A DNA stretch of 56,444 bases from CAZSRX01 sp964609675 [NCBI: uncultured Bacteroidota bacterium] (GTDB lineage Bacteria; CLD3; SB21). The stretch covers positions 1,749 to 58,192 of the forward strand of contig CAZSRX010000028.1 in the NCBI GenBank assembly GCA_964609675.1. Direction: 5' to 3'. Below are positions 35,659 to 44,412 of this stretch, one piece after another. Every line of letters begins with the position of its first letter. Positions within the stretch are counted from its first letter, which is position 1. Below the pieces are notes generated by a model, which made no database searches, was not told the DNA's origin, and saw nothing but the letters and a program-made list of their open reading frames with translations. Made by a program: the position numbers and the translations under genes.

Positions 35659-36446
35659 TTCCGCCGTTTAAATTTATGCCGCCGGACGTCATCATCGCCA
35701 TGATCCTCTTTATGGTCAAAATCATGACATTCACGGCATGTATAGGTTTCATAATTGGGCGCGTCTTTATGGCAGGTTTCGCAACTGCGGCGGTGATGGC
35801 CGCGCAGGGGAAACCATCCGTCATAATGCGGATAATTGTCCCAAGCGGTCAGGCTGTGGCACAATCGGCAATCGCCCATCTGTTCATATTCCTGATGTTT
35901 AGGCGACACACCGACCGGACGGTGGCAATCGCCGCATTCACGCACGTTAGGCATTTTGAAAGTGACGAGGTCTTTATGACAGTCGGCGCAGTCCAGGCCT
36001 TTATGGGCGCCGATCATGAAGAACGTTTGGTCGTTGTGGGTGAATGTGGACGGCGACCACGCGTGTTCGTTATGACAGCGCTCGCAATCCTGCCCGAGCT
36101 GGCCCCGGTGTACATCGGGATGGCAGGCGTTACAGGAACGTACGGTCGTACTGAAATTACTGCCGCCGTGGCATTGCGTGCAGGAAGCCGACTGATGGGC
36201 GCCTCTCAGCATAAATCCGGTGCGGCTATGGTCAAAATCGATATTTTTCTTTAAAATTTTCCACGATTCCGTGGTATGGCAGGCCTCGCAGGGAATGTCC
36301 ATTTTTTTATGGGGAATTTTCACATAAGGGGTATCCGCGGAAATGGCGTTACCGTCCGGGTACGATAAAACCTCTGGTATGCGCCGGGAATGTTCCGGGC
36401 TGCCGTCAGAAGCCAGAACTAAATAAATGAGCAGGATAAAAATCAT
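35655..36446 (-). CDS. Nine-heme c-type cytochrome
   Basis: A 263-residue exported protein with nine CxxCH heme sites: CEACH, CTQCH, CNACH, CERCH, CADCH, CGDCH, CRLCH, CETCH, CRECH. They are spaced 15-35 residues apart, with the repeating unit FDHSRTGFMLRGAHQSASC and FTHNDQTFFMIGAHKGLDC. The N-terminus is a short signal sequence; the C-terminus is basic (HKFKRRK). Extra histidines provide probable bis-His ligands. A periplasmic or outer-membrane electron carrier is expected. It overlaps the stop of the 20-heme gene by four bases and the barrel gene start by four. Confidence 0.9.
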   Translation of the reverse strand: MIFILLIYLVLASDGSPEHSRRIPEVLSYPDGNAISADTPYVKIPHKKMDIPCEACHTTESWKILKKNIDFDHSRTGFMLRGAHQSASCTQCHGGSNFSTTVRSCNACHPDVHRGQLGQDCERCHNEHAWSPSTFTHNDQTFFMIGAHKGLDCADCHKDLVTFKMPNVRECGDCHRPVGVSPKHQEYEQMGDCRLCHSLTAWDNYPHYDGWFPLRGHHRRSCETCHKDAPNYETYTCRECHDFDHKEDHGDDDVRRHKFKRRK

Positions 36447-38230
36447 TTTTTTTCAAACACTCCGTTATGCGCATCCGGATGGCAGGACGCGCAATTGACA
36501 TCAATGGGTTTATATAATGGGATTAAAGTGTCGCTCTTGATTTTAGTTTGAATATGGCATTTATTGCAGTCCGTTCGGGCATGCGCACCGGTCAAGGCGA
36601 ACCGGGAGTGGACGGCATGGTCGAAAATCGCGGGTTTGAAGGCCGTTGTGTTATGACATTTTCCGCAATCCGTCATGGGGTGCTGTTCGCTAGCGGCCGG
36701 GTAATCAGCCAACTGGCCTTCATGGACGTCCTTATGACACGACTCACAGAAAACTGAAAGCGGCCGGTATAATATCCGCTGTTGATCTGTATTTTTATCA
36801 ATCCATTTATGGCATTGATCGCACCGGAGCGAAGCATGTTTTCCGGTCAGCGGGAAACGGGAATCCCGGTTATGGTCAAACCGGCTTTCGGTCCAACGGT
36901 TTGTTGTGTGACAGGCGGCGCAATCATGTTTTTCGATTTTATCACGGAACTGCCCCTGATGGATATCTCGGTGACAACTGTAACAGGTTGGCGCCCGGAA
37001 ACGCAGCATCAGTGTGGCAGTATCGGCTTGGATTTTAATCCCTGTTCGCGCCATGAAGGTTTCTTTATTCGTCCGGGTATGACAGGATCGGCACGCGACC
37101 GTATCATGGGCTCCAAGCAGCGGATACCCGGTCTCTGTGTTGTGACGCTGAACCGTAAACGTCGAAGGCACAAAACCGGCGACGGTATGACAGGCTTCGC
37201 ATTTTCCCTTATCGTCCCGGTGCGATAACTGACCGCCGTGAACATCCCTGTGACAGTCCGTACACTGCTGGTATTTCATATTTGAATAGATCGCCGGTTT
37301 TTTCCTGTCCGGCTGATGGCATTGATTGCAATCCACCGACTGATGTCTTCCGTTTAGCGGGAAGGCCGTTTTACTGTGATCAAATCCGCTGATGGTTAAA
37401 TTTTTCCATCCGCCTGCCGTGTGGCATTTCTGACATGTCGAACCAAATTTACCCGCGTGAGGATCTTTGTGACAGCTGATGCATTGTCCAAAATTCGCTA
37501 TTTTGTATTTATAATATCCTGCATCATCCGTACCGTCTTCTTTTTTCCTTTTGTCCTGAATCAGAGGATGGCACTGAATACAGGCCACGAGGCTGTGGCG
37601 GCCGAGCAAGGGGTATTGGGTGTTGCTGTGATCGAATTTTTCATTGGCGGATTTTTTCCAGTCATTATAATCATGACAATCGTAGCAGTCACGTTTTATC
37701 TGGCCGCGGTGCTCATCGAAATGACAGTTGATACAGGCTGTGGATAGACCCAGAAAGGTTTTTTCAAGGCGCAGACCGTCGCTTTGCCTTTGTTTAACCG
37801 CCTGGTCCCTGATCCGCGAAACTTTATGGCAGGATTCACACGGAATGTTTTTGTGTTTTCCCTCCAGAACGTATCCGGTTTGAGAATGATTAAAATTTTC
37901 TTTGTCGTTTTCCCATTCGATCATCTGAAAATCACGTCCCAGATGATCTTTGTGGCATTCAATGCAGTTTTTACTCCTGACGGATTTGGAAGCGTGATAA
38001 CCTTTGTTCTGATTTATCCGGTCTCTGATCAGTGTGTGGCATTCCAGGCATTTCTTACTGCTGATTTTCTGCCCCAGTTCATGACAACGGGTGCAGTTGG
38101 TTATTCCTTCAAGGTCTGCATGCGCACGAGCCAACGGCCCGGGGGAAATCTGAGCTGTAAGGTGGGTTTCGCCGTAATAAGCGGAAACGGCTGAAACCAT
38201 TATGAGATATTTCAAACTTTTCAGAATCAT
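36443..38230 (-). CDS. Twenty-heme c-type cytochrome
   Basis: A 595-residue exported protein with twenty CxxCH motifs, counted in order from CTRCH near residue 46 to CASCH near the end. A unit of about 90 residues recurs: an F-D-H-(S/N)-x-T-x-x-P-L-x-G-(R/K)-H block leading into Cx2CH, a Lys-rich spacer, then C-x-x-C-H-x-D-x-H-x-G-Q. The block is seen at least six times. This heme density is typical of extracellular or periplasmic electron wires (NrfB, OmcA/S-like, cytochrome c3-type). It has a signal sequence at the N-terminus and no obvious lipobox. It should carry electrons from the membrane oxidoreductase toward the outer membrane. Confidence 0.92.
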   Translation of the reverse strand: MILKSLKYLIMVSAVSAYYGETHLTAQISPGPLARAHADLEGITNCTRCHELGQKISSKKCLECHTLIRDRINQNKGYHASKSVRSKNCIECHKDHLGRDFQMIEWENDKENFNHSQTGYVLEGKHKNIPCESCHKVSRIRDQAVKQRQSDGLRLEKTFLGLSTACINCHFDEHRGQIKRDCYDCHDYNDWKKSANEKFDHSNTQYPLLGRHSLVACIQCHPLIQDKRKKEDGTDDAGYYKYKIANFGQCISCHKDPHAGKFGSTCQKCHTAGGWKNLTISGFDHSKTAFPLNGRHQSVDCNQCHQPDRKKPAIYSNMKYQQCTDCHRDVHGGQLSHRDDKGKCEACHTVAGFVPSTFTVQRHNTETGYPLLGAHDTVACRSCHTRTNKETFMARTGIKIQADTATLMLRFRAPTCYSCHRDIHQGQFRDKIEKHDCAACHTTNRWTESRFDHNRDSRFPLTGKHASLRCDQCHKWIDKNTDQQRILYRPLSVFCESCHKDVHEGQLADYPAASEQHPMTDCGKCHNTTAFKPAIFDHAVHSRFALTGAHARTDCNKCHIQTKIKSDTLIPLYKPIDVNCASCHPDAHNGVFEKK

Positions 38231-38240
38231 TTCTTTTGTG

Positions 38241-38828
38241 CTACCGGATTTGTTCCAGTGAGGAAGCCGCTTTAACCGCTATATCGGTATGAGGATTAAT
38301 ATGCAGGACGTGTTCCAAATACTTTCTGGCTTCCTCGTCCCGTTTCATATTCAGAAATATCACACCCATATTATAATAGGCTGTCTGGTGACGGGGATTA
38401 TTCTGAATAACCCGTTCCAGTTCCTCTACGGCGCGCATAGGCTTGCCGGTGTTGTATAAACACACCGCGTAATCCACCCGTACATCGTCATTATCCGGTC
38501 GCCATGTAAGGGCTTTCTGATAAGTTCCGAGGGCCTCATCGAAACGGCCCCTATCAAAATACAGATTACCCAGCATGATGAGATGATCCAGATCATCCGG
38601 GTTCTTTTTGATGTGGTCTTCGAGCTGTTTCGTTTGCATGAGTAAATCATGATCAGGGGGCATGGTTTTTAAGGCGGCTTTCAGGGTATCGGCCGAAGCC
38701 GGTCCGGTTATCCGTAGGTTCTGAGAGTCCGGAACGACGACGGATTCAGACCGGTTCGCATAATAATTTATGCCAATCAAAAAAATGATAATAGCGGCAA
38801 AAATCAATATGTGACGACCGGTCTTCAT
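38241..38828 (-). CDS. Membrane-anchored periplasmic TPR protein, probable cytochrome assembly or scaffold factor
   Basis: A 195-residue protein with one N-terminal transmembrane helix (IFAAIIIFLIGINYY) and three to four TPR motifs in the rest (LDHLIMLGNLYFDRGRFDEALGTYQKAL, KPMRAVEELERVIQNNP). The layout matches NrfG/CcmI-like proteins that present apocytochrome c to the heme ligation machinery. Position directly upstream of the 20-heme gene supports that role, but a simple scaffold is equally possible. The ATG at 38828 starts 13 bases after the cytochrome b stop; a longer frame would overlap it. Confidence 0.75.
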   Translation of the reverse strand: MKTGRHILIFAAIIIFLIGINYYANRSESVVVPDSQNLRITGPASADTLKAALKTMPPDHDLLMQTKQLEDHIKKNPDDLDHLIMLGNLYFDRGRFDEALGTYQKALTWRPDNDDVRVDYAVCLYNTGKPMRAVEELERVIQNNPRHQTAYYNMGVIFLNMKRDEEARKYLEHVLHINPHTDIAVKAASSLEQIR

Positions 38829-38841
38829 GGTTAACTTAGCT

Positions 38842-39729
38842 TTAATTATTAAGGAAAATCCAGCCGTAACCAAACAGAAACGCTACGGCAATATGGATGA
38901 TCATTATTATGAACATGATGATAGCAAACGGAATATGAAACAAATGCCAATACCGAAATAATTTCTGTGTGATTGTAAGATTGGTCAGGCGAATCTGAGT
39001 TACTGCATTTTCCGTAAGCGTTTTTTTAATGGTTAAAATTTTTTTCGGATCCGACACCGTTTTACATATTTCGCCGGCCAGTTGTTGTATGTTTTTTTTG
39101 TATCGGTAATTTACGAAATGCTGCCGGATAAATGCTTTAAACACCAGACCTTTTGTGTATTTTTCCAGTTCCGCCGTCATGGCGTTTATGGCTGAGATGC
39201 AGTCGGGCGCTATGCCGTACTCCTGTACCAACATCCGGAAATTGGCCTCAATCTGTTTCTTCAGTTCCAGAGGCGGAATCTCCCGGCCAGTAATGGTTTT
39301 GGGTATTCTCAGATACAGATACCGGCCCAGCATGCCGCTGGCAACCACGATAACCATGCTCCAGAAACTTACAGCGATGATACCGCCAAGCTTGAAGGCC
39401 GAGTGATATACAATCAGCGCTGGACCAAGCAAACACAGGAAAATATGAAACTCGAGCACGTGCTTTATAGTGCCTACATTCGCCAGTACGCCCCACCGTT
39501 TCCGTAAGGCGTACATGATAACACCCAATGTCATAAGAAAGGACCCTATAAATCCCATGCCATGGCCCCAGTACCCCGATGGATTAAGGAGCTCATGCAG
39601 GAAATGCTCGTGGCGTTGATCGACAGGAAGCCGATAATAGTTGAAGCCGATAACCCCGATCCATAGAACAGTCAAGGATCCGGTCAGCGTCAATATGCCG
39701 AGATATATTTTATGGGTGCTGTTTTTCAT
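38842..39729 (-). CDS. b-type cytochrome membrane subunit
   Basis: A 295-residue integral membrane protein with four helices in the first half (to about residue 140), a long hydrophilic stretch, and a final helix near residues 262-290. Histidines inside or beside helices (H56, H90, H95, H109, H262, H265, H279) could ligate two b hemes. It is similar in style to cytochrome b561/NarI-type quinone or electron-relay subunits, though I cannot name the family. The gene overlaps the flavoprotein stop by four bases. It should pass electrons from the cytoplasmic side to the periplasmic cytochromes. Confidence 0.8.
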   Translation of the reverse strand: MKNSTHKIYLGILTLTGSLTVLWIGVIGFNYYRLPVDQRHEHFLHELLNPSGYWGHGMGFIGSFLMTLGVIMYALRKRWGVLANVGTIKHVLEFHIFLCLLGPALIVYHSAFKLGGIIAVSFWSMVIVVASGMLGRYLYLRIPKTITGREIPPLELKKQIEANFRMLVQEYGIAPDCISAINAMTAELEKYTKGLVFKAFIRQHFVNYRYKKNIQQLAGEICKTVSDPKKILTIKKTLTENAVTQIRLTNLTITQKLFRYWHLFHIPFAIIMFIIMIIHIAVAFLFGYGWIFLNN

Positions 39730-41054
39730 ATCGCGATAACCTTTTCTTTCCGCATAAACTCAACGCCGATTTTTTTCAGGAAAGGCGTGGGCATTTCTCC
39801 CCCGATAAAAATAAAAATATAATCGTTCGGAATGGCTATCCGGCCGGCATCGGTTTTAACCGACACTGAATCCGGTTTGATTTCCTGTACCTGCGCGTTA
39901 TAAAGCACCGTAACGGTTCGGCTGGTTTCGGCTTCTTTGATGCGTTGCTGATTCTTACCATTGGCTTTTTCGAATCCGTATCCGCGGTTAACCAGAGTAA
40001 CTTTGGTGCCTTTCTGACGGGATAGCGCTATAGCCGCTTCGATAGCGCTGTCGCCGGCGCCAACCGCCAGGACATGCCGTTGTTCATAATGGCCGGGATC
40101 CAGAAGCTGGTAAGCCACTTTAGACAGGTCCTCCCCCGGAACACCCAGTTTCCGCGGAGTTCCGCGCCGACCTAAAGCCAGAACCACATGATATCCCCGA
40201 TATTCTTTCCGGGCGGAGGTGAGGATTCTGAAATATCCGTCTTCACGGATTATATTTTCCAGTTTCTCGCCGCACCGTACCTGCAGGTTGTTTTTTGCGA
40301 CGATACCGTTCCATAGTTCCAGAAGGTCTTCCTTGGAAAGTTCCCTTTTTTTCAGCAGGCCGTATCGGGGTATTTCAACGGGCACGGTCATGACCAGTTT
40401 TTGCCGCGGATAGCTCCGAATCGCTCCGCCGGGACTTTGTTCTTTTTCTATCAGCAGGTAATGTAGCCCGCTGTCCAGAGCCTTCAAAGCCGCGCTCATG
40501 CCTGCCGGACCTGCGCCGACGATAATTACATCATAAATGGCGCCGGAAGTATCGCGGGGCTGGCTTTTCAGCTTTTCTGAAAGGTTTTCAATGACGCAAC
40601 GCCCCTGATAGATGGCGTTCCGCAGCAGGGCCATACCCCCGAGTTCACCGATTAAATACAGATTCGGAATATTGGTCTGATAGACGTCATCCAATACGGG
40701 AATTTCGGCTGTGGATACGGCCGGATCCAGTACAATTCGGATGCCTGAAACCGGACAGGCCTCGGCACATAGCCCGTGCCCGACGCATTTGGCCGGGTAA
40801 ATCAGTTCCGATACGCCGTCGATAATGCCGAGTACATGTTCCGGACAGGCGAATACGCACGACGCGCAACCAATACACCGCGAATGGTCAATCAGGGGAT
40901 GCTGGGCGACTGGCTTTCCTTTTCCCAGCGCGTGGGATTCCCTCTGCTTTTTTCGGTTAGCACGGCTTTTTTTAATGGTTATTAAAATGTAGGGAATTAA
41001 AACAACCGCAATGATCAAGGCGCCTGTCAGATACGTTAGAGTGGTTTCCGTCAT
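39726..41054 (-). CDS. Membrane-anchored Fe-S/FAD/NAD(P) oxidoreductase
   Basis: A 442-residue protein, in order: an N-terminal membrane helix (residues ~5-27); a ferredoxin module with [12 protein letters not shown] (C60, C63, C66, C70) and [12 protein letters not shown] (C90, C96, C100, with H93 where a second Cys normally sits); a linker; and a two-dinucleotide-domain flavoprotein with FAD site [12 protein letters not shown] (about 179) and NAD(P) site [12 protein letters not shown] (about 330). No CxxC redox disulfide is present. It resembles thioredoxin-reductase-like ferredoxin/NADPH oxidoreductases. In this operon it is the likely cytoplasmic electron entry. The cluster with one His may be [3Fe-4S] or His-ligated. 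Confidence 0.85.
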   Translation of the reverse strand: MTETTLTYLTGALIIAVVLIPYILITIKKSRANRKKQRESHALGKGKPVAQHPLIDHSRCIGCASCVFACPEHVLGIIDGVSELIYPAKCVGHGLCAEACPVSGIRIVLDPAVSTAEIPVLDDVYQTNIPNLYLIGELGGMALLRNAIYQGRCVIENLSEKLKSQPRDTSGAIYDVIIVGAGPAGMSAALKALDSGLHYLLIEKEQSPGGAIRSYPRQKLVMTVPVEIPRYGLLKKRELSKEDLLELWNGIVAKNNLQVRCGEKLENIIREDGYFRILTSARKEYRGYHVVLALGRRGTPRKLGVPGEDLSKVAYQLLDPGHYEQRHVLAVGAGDSAIEAAIALSRQKGTKVTLVNRGYGFEKANGKNQQRIKEAETSRTVTVLYNAQVQEIKPDSVSVKTDAGRIAIPNDYIFIFIGGEMPTPFLKKIGVEFMRKEKVIAI

Positions 41055-41160
41055 TCAATCATGTTAAATTTACTGATGAGCTTAATAGTTTAACAAAAGC
41101 AGTTTTTTTTTGAAGACAGGCCTTTCTCGGAGGGTTACGTGGTTATTTTCCATGCATTAT

Positions 41161-41189
41161 ATGTTAAATATTCAGTCCTAAGAATTCAA
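41161..41189 (-). promoter_or_regulatory. Sigma-70-like promoter for the multiheme operon
   Basis: Minus-strand TTGAAT (41189-41184) and TAACAT (41166-41161) with a 17-base spacer, followed by an ATAATG that could act as an alternative -10. Predicted leader about 100 bases before the first gene of the six-gene operon. Confidence 0.5.
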
Positions 41190-41228
41190 GATAAAAAAAC
41201 ATTTCCGTAAAACTTGTAATCATATCTA

Positions 41229-41257
41229 TTGATAGTTTTGTTCATCTAAAATATATT
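41229..41257 (+). promoter_or_regulatory. Sigma-70-like promoter giving a possibly leaderless message
   Basis: TTGATA (41229-41234) and TATATT (41252-41257) with a 17-base spacer. The ATG at 41264 lies only six bases after the -10, so transcription would start at or near the start codon. No Shine-Dalgarno site is present. Confidence 0.55.
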
Positions 41258-41263
41258 CCTGCC

Positions 41264-41890
41264 ATGTTAAAAAAATTTAAATATGGTCTGTTATTCGTAT
41301 TTATTGACCTGACCGGCTGGTGGTTATATTGGTTATGGCATAAAACGGTCAGGATTTCTGTATCCGGTCAAATGCCCACGAAAGAACCGGTTATATACGG
41401 ATTCTGGCATCAACACATTTTTATAATTGTTGGATTTTTCAGTAAGACATTCGCCAGGCATTCTATAACCGCTCTGGTCAGCCCGAGCCCGGATGGAAAG
41501 ATACTTAGCCGCCTGCTGCATAAACTGCACATCCGTGTTTGCCGGGGATCCAGCGATATCAACGGTCTCAAAGGCTTTTGGTCGTGTATCCGGGAAATCC
41601 GTTCTGGAAAATCTCTGATGATCACGCCCGACGGACCGCGAGGGCCTTCAGAAAAAATGAAACCCGGTATAATAAAATTATCGGAAATAACCCGCGCGCG
41701 GGTATCTTGCATTACGGCGGCGTATTCATCCTGCTGGCGGTTGTCTTCCTGGGATGGGTTTATCATTCCCAAACCGTTCTCACGCTGTACGCTGCGTTTT
41801 ACCTTCGCCGAAACCCTCACCGAAACCGAATGCGAGTCTTTGCTTAATGGTTCTCAAGCCGGTCGTTCAGTGGAAAAACCCGTGGCTTAA
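41264..41890 (+). CDS. DUF374 family lysophospholipid acyltransferase-like protein
   Basis: A 208-residue protein with one N-terminal membrane segment. The family block is clear: YGFWHQHIFI (an HX4D-like acyltransferase region), VCRGSSDINGLKGFWS and MITPDGPRGPSEKMKPGIIKLSEITRA. Homologs next to lpxK or kdtA are thought to acylate lipid A or a related lipid. Here it is followed directly by lpxK, with 44 bases of overlap, which supports an envelope-lipid role. A promoter places the transcription start almost on the ATG. Confidence 0.8.
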   Translation: MLKKFKYGLLFVFIDLTGWWLYWLWHKTVRISVSGQMPTKEPVIYGFWHQHIFIIVGFFSKTFARHSITALVSPSPDGKILSRLLHKLHIRVCRGSSDINGLKGFWSCIREIRSGKSLMITPDGPRGPSEKMKPGIIKLSEITRARVSCITAAYSSCWRLSSWDGFIIPKPFSRCTLRFTFAETLTETECESLLNGSQAGRSVEKPVA

Positions 41891-42971
41891 GCGCTTCGGT
41901 TATGCCGGTTTATTTCCCGGGAGCCTGCTTCTGGGAATTATTCTGCGGATCCGGTATGGATGGTATTTTTTAACCGGAGGTAACGCACGCCGGTTCCGTA
42001 CGCCGGTTATTGCGGTTGGGAGTCTGCTGACAGGCGGCTCAGGGAAAACGCCGCTGGTTAAGCATCTGGCCATTGATTTGACCTTGCGTGGTTTTAAAAT
42101 TGCGGTAATTTCACACGGATACCGCAAGCGTGGACCCGGTATGGTGATCGTATCAAACGGTCAGCAGCTTCTGGCGGATGTTTATGCAGCCGGTGACGAA
42201 TCGTATATGCTGGCGGAAGATTTCATCAAAAACGGCTTAAGCATTCCGGTGGTTTCGTCTCCGAGGCGTATGGATGCTCTGCGAATGTTGGAAGCCACCT
42301 TTCAGCCGGACTGCGTGATACTCGACGACGGCGCGCAATTCCGAAAGCTTTTCAAAAACTGCGAAATACTCACCCGGGATTATTACGGCTTAACGCTGCC
42401 CGATTGGCTTCTGCCGGTCGGCCGGAGAAGAGACCTGGTCCTTGGTCGTCGCGACAGGGTTATGCACGTGATTACCAAAGTTCCCACCCCGGCGGTACAT
42501 GACATGACAATCCGTTACGCATCTTCGGGGCTTTGTTTTGTAAGCCGGTATCAGCCGGTGCATCTGTGCGACTGGATCGGTGGCCGGACGTATGCGCTTG
42601 GGCATCTGAGCGGCAGGACATTGATTTTGTTTTCGGCTTTGGGAATGAACGACGATTTCTATCATACTATGCGTGGTTTGGCGGCTAACCATTCGGCGAC
42701 CGTGGAACGGATTCAGGAATATCAGGATCATCACTGGTACACGGAACGGGATATCCGGAATATTATCGGGGCCGTACGGGAGGAACGGGCCGAAAATTAT
42801 TTGTGGATAACCACTCCCAAAGACGCCGTTAAAATCCGGCCCGAATGGATACCTCCTGAACTTCGCGGTCGGTTTCTCTCTTTATACGCGGAGGTTGTAT
42901 TTGATAATGAGAATACTTATATTGAATCGGTTATGAAAATAACCGGTTTAAGACCTCCATCCACCCTCTGA
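41847..42971 (+). CDS. lpxK: Tetraacyldisaccharide 4'-kinase
   Basis: A 374-residue membrane-associated kinase of lipid A synthesis that phosphorylates the 4' position of the tetraacyldisaccharide. Recognisable motifs are the P-loop VGSLLTGGSGKTPLVKHL, ISHGYRKRG, and CVILDDGAQFRKL (usually DDGFQHR). One N-terminal membrane helix (FGYAGLFPGSLLLGIILRI) precedes them. The longer frame overlaps the acyltransferase gene by more than 130 bases, so I take the ATG at 41847. It is the window's direct evidence for lipopolysaccharide. The regulator gene starts 22 bases after its stop. Confidence 0.9.
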   Translation: MVLKPVVQWKNPWLKRFGYAGLFPGSLLLGIILRIRYGWYFLTGGNARRFRTPVIAVGSLLTGGSGKTPLVKHLAIDLTLRGFKIAVISHGYRKRGPGMVIVSNGQQLLADVYAAGDESYMLAEDFIKNGLSIPVVSSPRRMDALRMLEATFQPDCVILDDGAQFRKLFKNCEILTRDYYGLTLPDWLLPVGRRRDLVLGRRDRVMHVITKVPTPAVHDMTIRYASSGLCFVSRYQPVHLCDWIGGRTYALGHLSGRTLILFSALGMNDDFYHTMRGLAANHSATVERIQEYQDHHWYTERDIRNIIGAVREERAENYLWITTPKDAVKIRPEWIPPELRGRFLSLYAEVVFDNENTYIESVMKITGLRPPSTL

Positions 42972-42993
42972 AATTCGGGACCGGAAAGGCACC

Positions 42994-44397
42994 ATGGAAG
43001 AACAACGAAAAAAGACCATTCTGGTTGTTGACGATGACCGCAATATCCTCCGTCTGATCAACGTGTATCTCGAAAAAGACGAATACCGCATACTCAACGC
43101 CACGGACAGTATCGAGTGCTTTGAGGCCATAGAACGCGCCATGCCCGACGTGATTCTTTTAGACTGGCTGATCCCGGGCGTGGACGGTATTGCCGTCATG
43201 GAGCGCGTCAAGAAATTTTATCCGAACATCCCGATTGTGATGATGAGCGCTCATGGGACGATTGAAGCCGCGGTCGAATCCATGAAAGGCGGCGCGTATG
43301 ATTTTGTGACCAAGCCGTTCGATTCCAATCGTCTGAAGCTGTCGATTCGTAACGCGCTTTTAGTGAGCTCGCTCTCGCAGGAACTGGAACGCCTCAAGTC
43401 CGAACTCTATCAGACGCACGATTACGGCGGTATCATCGGGCGTAGCGGCAAGATGCAGGAGGTGTACCGTATTCTCGATAAGGTAACAAAGAGCAGCAAC
43501 GTCACGGTGCTCATCATGGGCGAGAGCGGGACCGGTAAGGAACTGGTAGCGCGCGAAATCCACAACCGGACCGCTACCCGTGCCTCCAAACCGTTTATCG
43601 CCGTTAACTGCGCCGCCCTGCCCGAAACCCTTCTGGAAACCGAATTATTCGGGCATGAAAGAGGCGCGTTCACGGGCGCCACCGAGCGGCGCATCGGCAA
43701 GTTCGAGCAAGCCAACGGCGGCACGGTGTTTCTGGACGAAATCGGCGAAATGTCCCCCGCCACGCAGGCTAAACTGATGCGGGTCCTGCAGGAGCGTGAA
43801 TTCACGCGCATCGGCGGCAACGAGCTAATCAAGGTGGACGTGCGGATCGTATCGGCCACCAACCGGAACCTCGAAGCGGCCATCAAGCAGAACCTGTTCC
43901 GCGAAGACCTGTATTACCGGCTCAGCGTTTTTCCGGTGACGCTGCCGGCGCTGCGCGACCGCAAAGAGGATATTCCGCTGCTGACCGCGCATTTTTTTGA
44001 GCGCTTCAAAATCCGGGAAAAAAAGACCGAACTGCAATCTATCGCCAAAATAACCCTCGAAGCGCTCATCAATTACCCGTGGCCGGGCAACGTGCGCGAA
44101 CTCGAGAACGCCATTGAACGCGCGGTGGTTATTTCTTCCGGGCCGGAAATCACGCTCGACGACCTGCCCCAGATTATCCGCACGTTCGGCGTGGAAATTC
44201 ACAGCGGCAGCCGGGATTCTTACATTGATCTGACCGGCACCATGGATGAGATTATTGAACGCGTGGAAGAGAAAGTCATCCGTAAAACGTATGAAGAATG
44301 CAACGGCAATGTTTCCGAACTTGCCCGGAGACTCAACCTTGGCCGCGCGACCATATACCGGAAAGCCGAAAAATACGGTTTGCCCATCAAGGAATAA
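42994..44397 (+). CDS. NtrC-family sigma-54 response regulator
   Basis: A 467-residue three-domain regulator: receiver domain (acidic pair in VVDDDRN, phosphorylation site D57 in VILLDWLIPG, K near residue 109 in FVTKPF), an AAA+ sigma-54 interaction domain (Walker A GESGTGKE, GAFTGA loop, Walker B GGTVFLDEIGE), and a C-terminal Fis-like HTH (NVSELARRLNLGRATIYRKAEKYG). It needs sigma-54, and its target promoters would carry a GG-N10-GC box. No sensor kinase gene is in the window. It lies between lpxK and the MEMO gene, with a GGAA site upstream of the ATG. Confidence 0.93.
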   Translation: MEEQRKKTILVVDDDRNILRLINVYLEKDEYRILNATDSIECFEAIERAMPDVILLDWLIPGVDGIAVMERVKKFYPNIPIVMMSAHGTIEAAVESMKGGAYDFVTKPFDSNRLKLSIRNALLVSSLSQELERLKSELYQTHDYGGIIGRSGKMQEVYRILDKVTKSSNVTVLIMGESGTGKELVAREIHNRTATRASKPFIAVNCAALPETLLETELFGHERGAFTGATERRIGKFEQANGGTVFLDEIGEMSPATQAKLMRVLQEREFTRIGGNELIKVDVRIVSATNRNLEAAIKQNLFREDLYYRLSVFPVTLPALRDRKEDIPLLTAHFFERFKIREKKTELQSIAKITLEALINYPWPGNVRELENAIERAVVISSGPEITLDDLPQIIRTFGVEIHSGSRDSYIDLTGTMDEIIERVEEKVIRKTYEECNGNVSELARRLNLGRATIYRKAEKYGLPIKE

Positions 44398-44412
44398 CGC
44401 AAAGGTTTATTT

